From Porticoccaceae bacterium (GTDB taxonomy: Bacteria; Pseudomonadota; Gammaproteobacteria; Pseudomonadales; Porticoccaceae), in assembly GCA_030741175.1 (NCBI GenBank), contig JASLVT010000015.1, positions 1 through 13,488 on the forward strand: a DNA stretch of 13,488 bases, given 5' to 3'. The position numbers were made by a program, and so were the translations under genes. Below, one piece after another: positions 13,030 through 13,488 of the stretch; the first letter of the stretch is position 1; each line of letters opens with the position of its first letter. The notes under the pieces are model-generated. The model searched no databases. It saw only the letters and a list, made by a program, of their open reading frames with translations, and was not told the DNA's origin.

Positions 13030-13488
13030 TGCAGTCTCACTGGCGAGCCACTTGTTTAAGGTTTCATAAAAGTGTCGAAGCTTTGACTCCTGATAGCTGG
13101 CAAAAATCACCTCACCCTTCGGATGGTTATGCAGTCCCTTTTGCACCATAGGGTGATTCAATGCATCCTGATTAAATACCTTAAGCAGATAACCAGCAAA
13201 GTCGGGAGCCTCAGTATAGTCATCATCTAGGTCGAGGAAAGTGGGTTTGGCTGGCGCAGGGCGTTCCGCTCCCTCCGGTAATGGCACCATATACATCACT
13301 TCATGTAATGATTGTTCTGGGTTATCACCATCTGGTCTGAAACGATAAAAAATTGGATTAAAATCTCCCCAAGGGCTGAGATTGGGGAATAAATTAAAAA
13401 AGATCGCCTCATTAAAATCTGCATCACTGACTTCATCAATGGCGTCGCCAAAAGAGGGCCTAAATTGGTCTCGCATAAATGCAGCCCT
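13015..13488 (-). CDS. Second Rieske-type ring-hydroxylating oxygenase large subunit, C-terminal part (5' end outside window)
   Basis: The frame is open through the right edge, giving 157 residues; the internal ATG at 13476 is followed by mid-domain sequence and is not the real start. FFNLFPNLSPWGDFNPIFYRFRPDGDNPEQSLHEVMYM is the central beta-sheet of the oxygenase catalytic domain. The ending FNQDALNHPMVQKGL...YQESKLRHFYETLNKWL is the C-terminal helix region, where Asp104 (counting from that ATG) is the expected third iron ligand. The Rieske domain and the two iron-binding histidines lie outside the window. Its sequence differs strongly from the oxygenase at 8505-9719, so the two are from different subgroups and not a duplication. 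It converges on the hydratase/dehydrogenase gene, and no partner subunit or reductase is visible. Confidence 0.85.
   Translation of the reverse strand, partial: RAAFMRDQFRPSFGDAIDEVSDADFNEAIFFNLFPNLSPWGDFNPIFYRFRPDGDNPEQSLHEVMYMVPLPEGAERPAPAKPTFLDLDDDYTEAPDFAGYLLKVFNQDALNHPMVQKGLHNHPKGEVIFASYQESKLRHFYETLNKWLASETAPKST

Overview
The window looks like a chromosomal catabolic region of an aerobic bacterium. My best guess is a free-living, probably marine, gammaproteobacterium. That guess rests on the gene content (an acyl-CoA dehydrogenase, a racemase of the alpha-methylacyl-CoA type, a fused hydratase/dehydrogenase, Rieske oxygenases), the mid-range base composition and the short SD-led genes. 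No rRNA, tRNA, IS element, phage gene or CRISPR array is visible. Taxonomy is inference and not proven by anything here.

Layout, left to right. A cupin-fold protein enters from the left edge (2-292, +) and meets a convergent membrane protein of the DUF1295 / steroid 5-alpha-reductase-like family (304-1221, -). A gene-free stretch of about 420 bp follows (1222-1642). It carries three 17-bp tandem repeats and two inverted repeats, the larger a 25-bp near-perfect dyad. Next come an aldehyde dehydrogenase (1643-2962, +) and an acyl-CoA dehydrogenase (3003-4175, +), which read as a two-gene operon. A long-armed hairpin separates them from a convergent SDR dehydrogenase of the HSD10 / 3-hydroxyacyl-CoA type (4280-5053, -). 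An AT-rich divergent promoter region leads to a CaiB-family alpha-methylacyl-CoA racemase (5270-6367, +).

Convergent to the racemase is a minus-strand pair: an NMO/FabK-type flavin oxidoreductase (7311-8279) followed by a CitE/HpcH-type lyase (6387-7274). Divergent from that pair is a Rieske non-heme iron oxygenase alpha subunit (8505-9719, +), then an NmrA-like NAD(P)-binding protein (9863-10798, +), then a fused enoyl-CoA hydratase / 3-hydroxyacyl-CoA dehydrogenase (10915-12969, +). A second Rieske-oxygenase large subunit enters from the right edge on the minus strand (13015-13488, C-terminal part only).

How the genes could work together (inference): the Rieske enzymes hydroxylate a lipophilic substrate, and the aldehyde dehydrogenase makes a carboxylic acid. 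The CoA ester is then epimerised by the racemase and oxidised by the acyl-CoA dehydrogenase, the hydratase/dehydrogenase fusion and the SDR, with chain cleavage by an unseen thiolase or by the CitE-like lyase. An alpha-methyl-branched, isoprenoid-like or steroid-side-chain-like substrate would best explain a racemase in this company. No acyl-CoA ligase, thiolase, Rieske reductase or ferredoxin, transporter or transcription factor is present in the window, so the substrate cannot be named from sequence alone.
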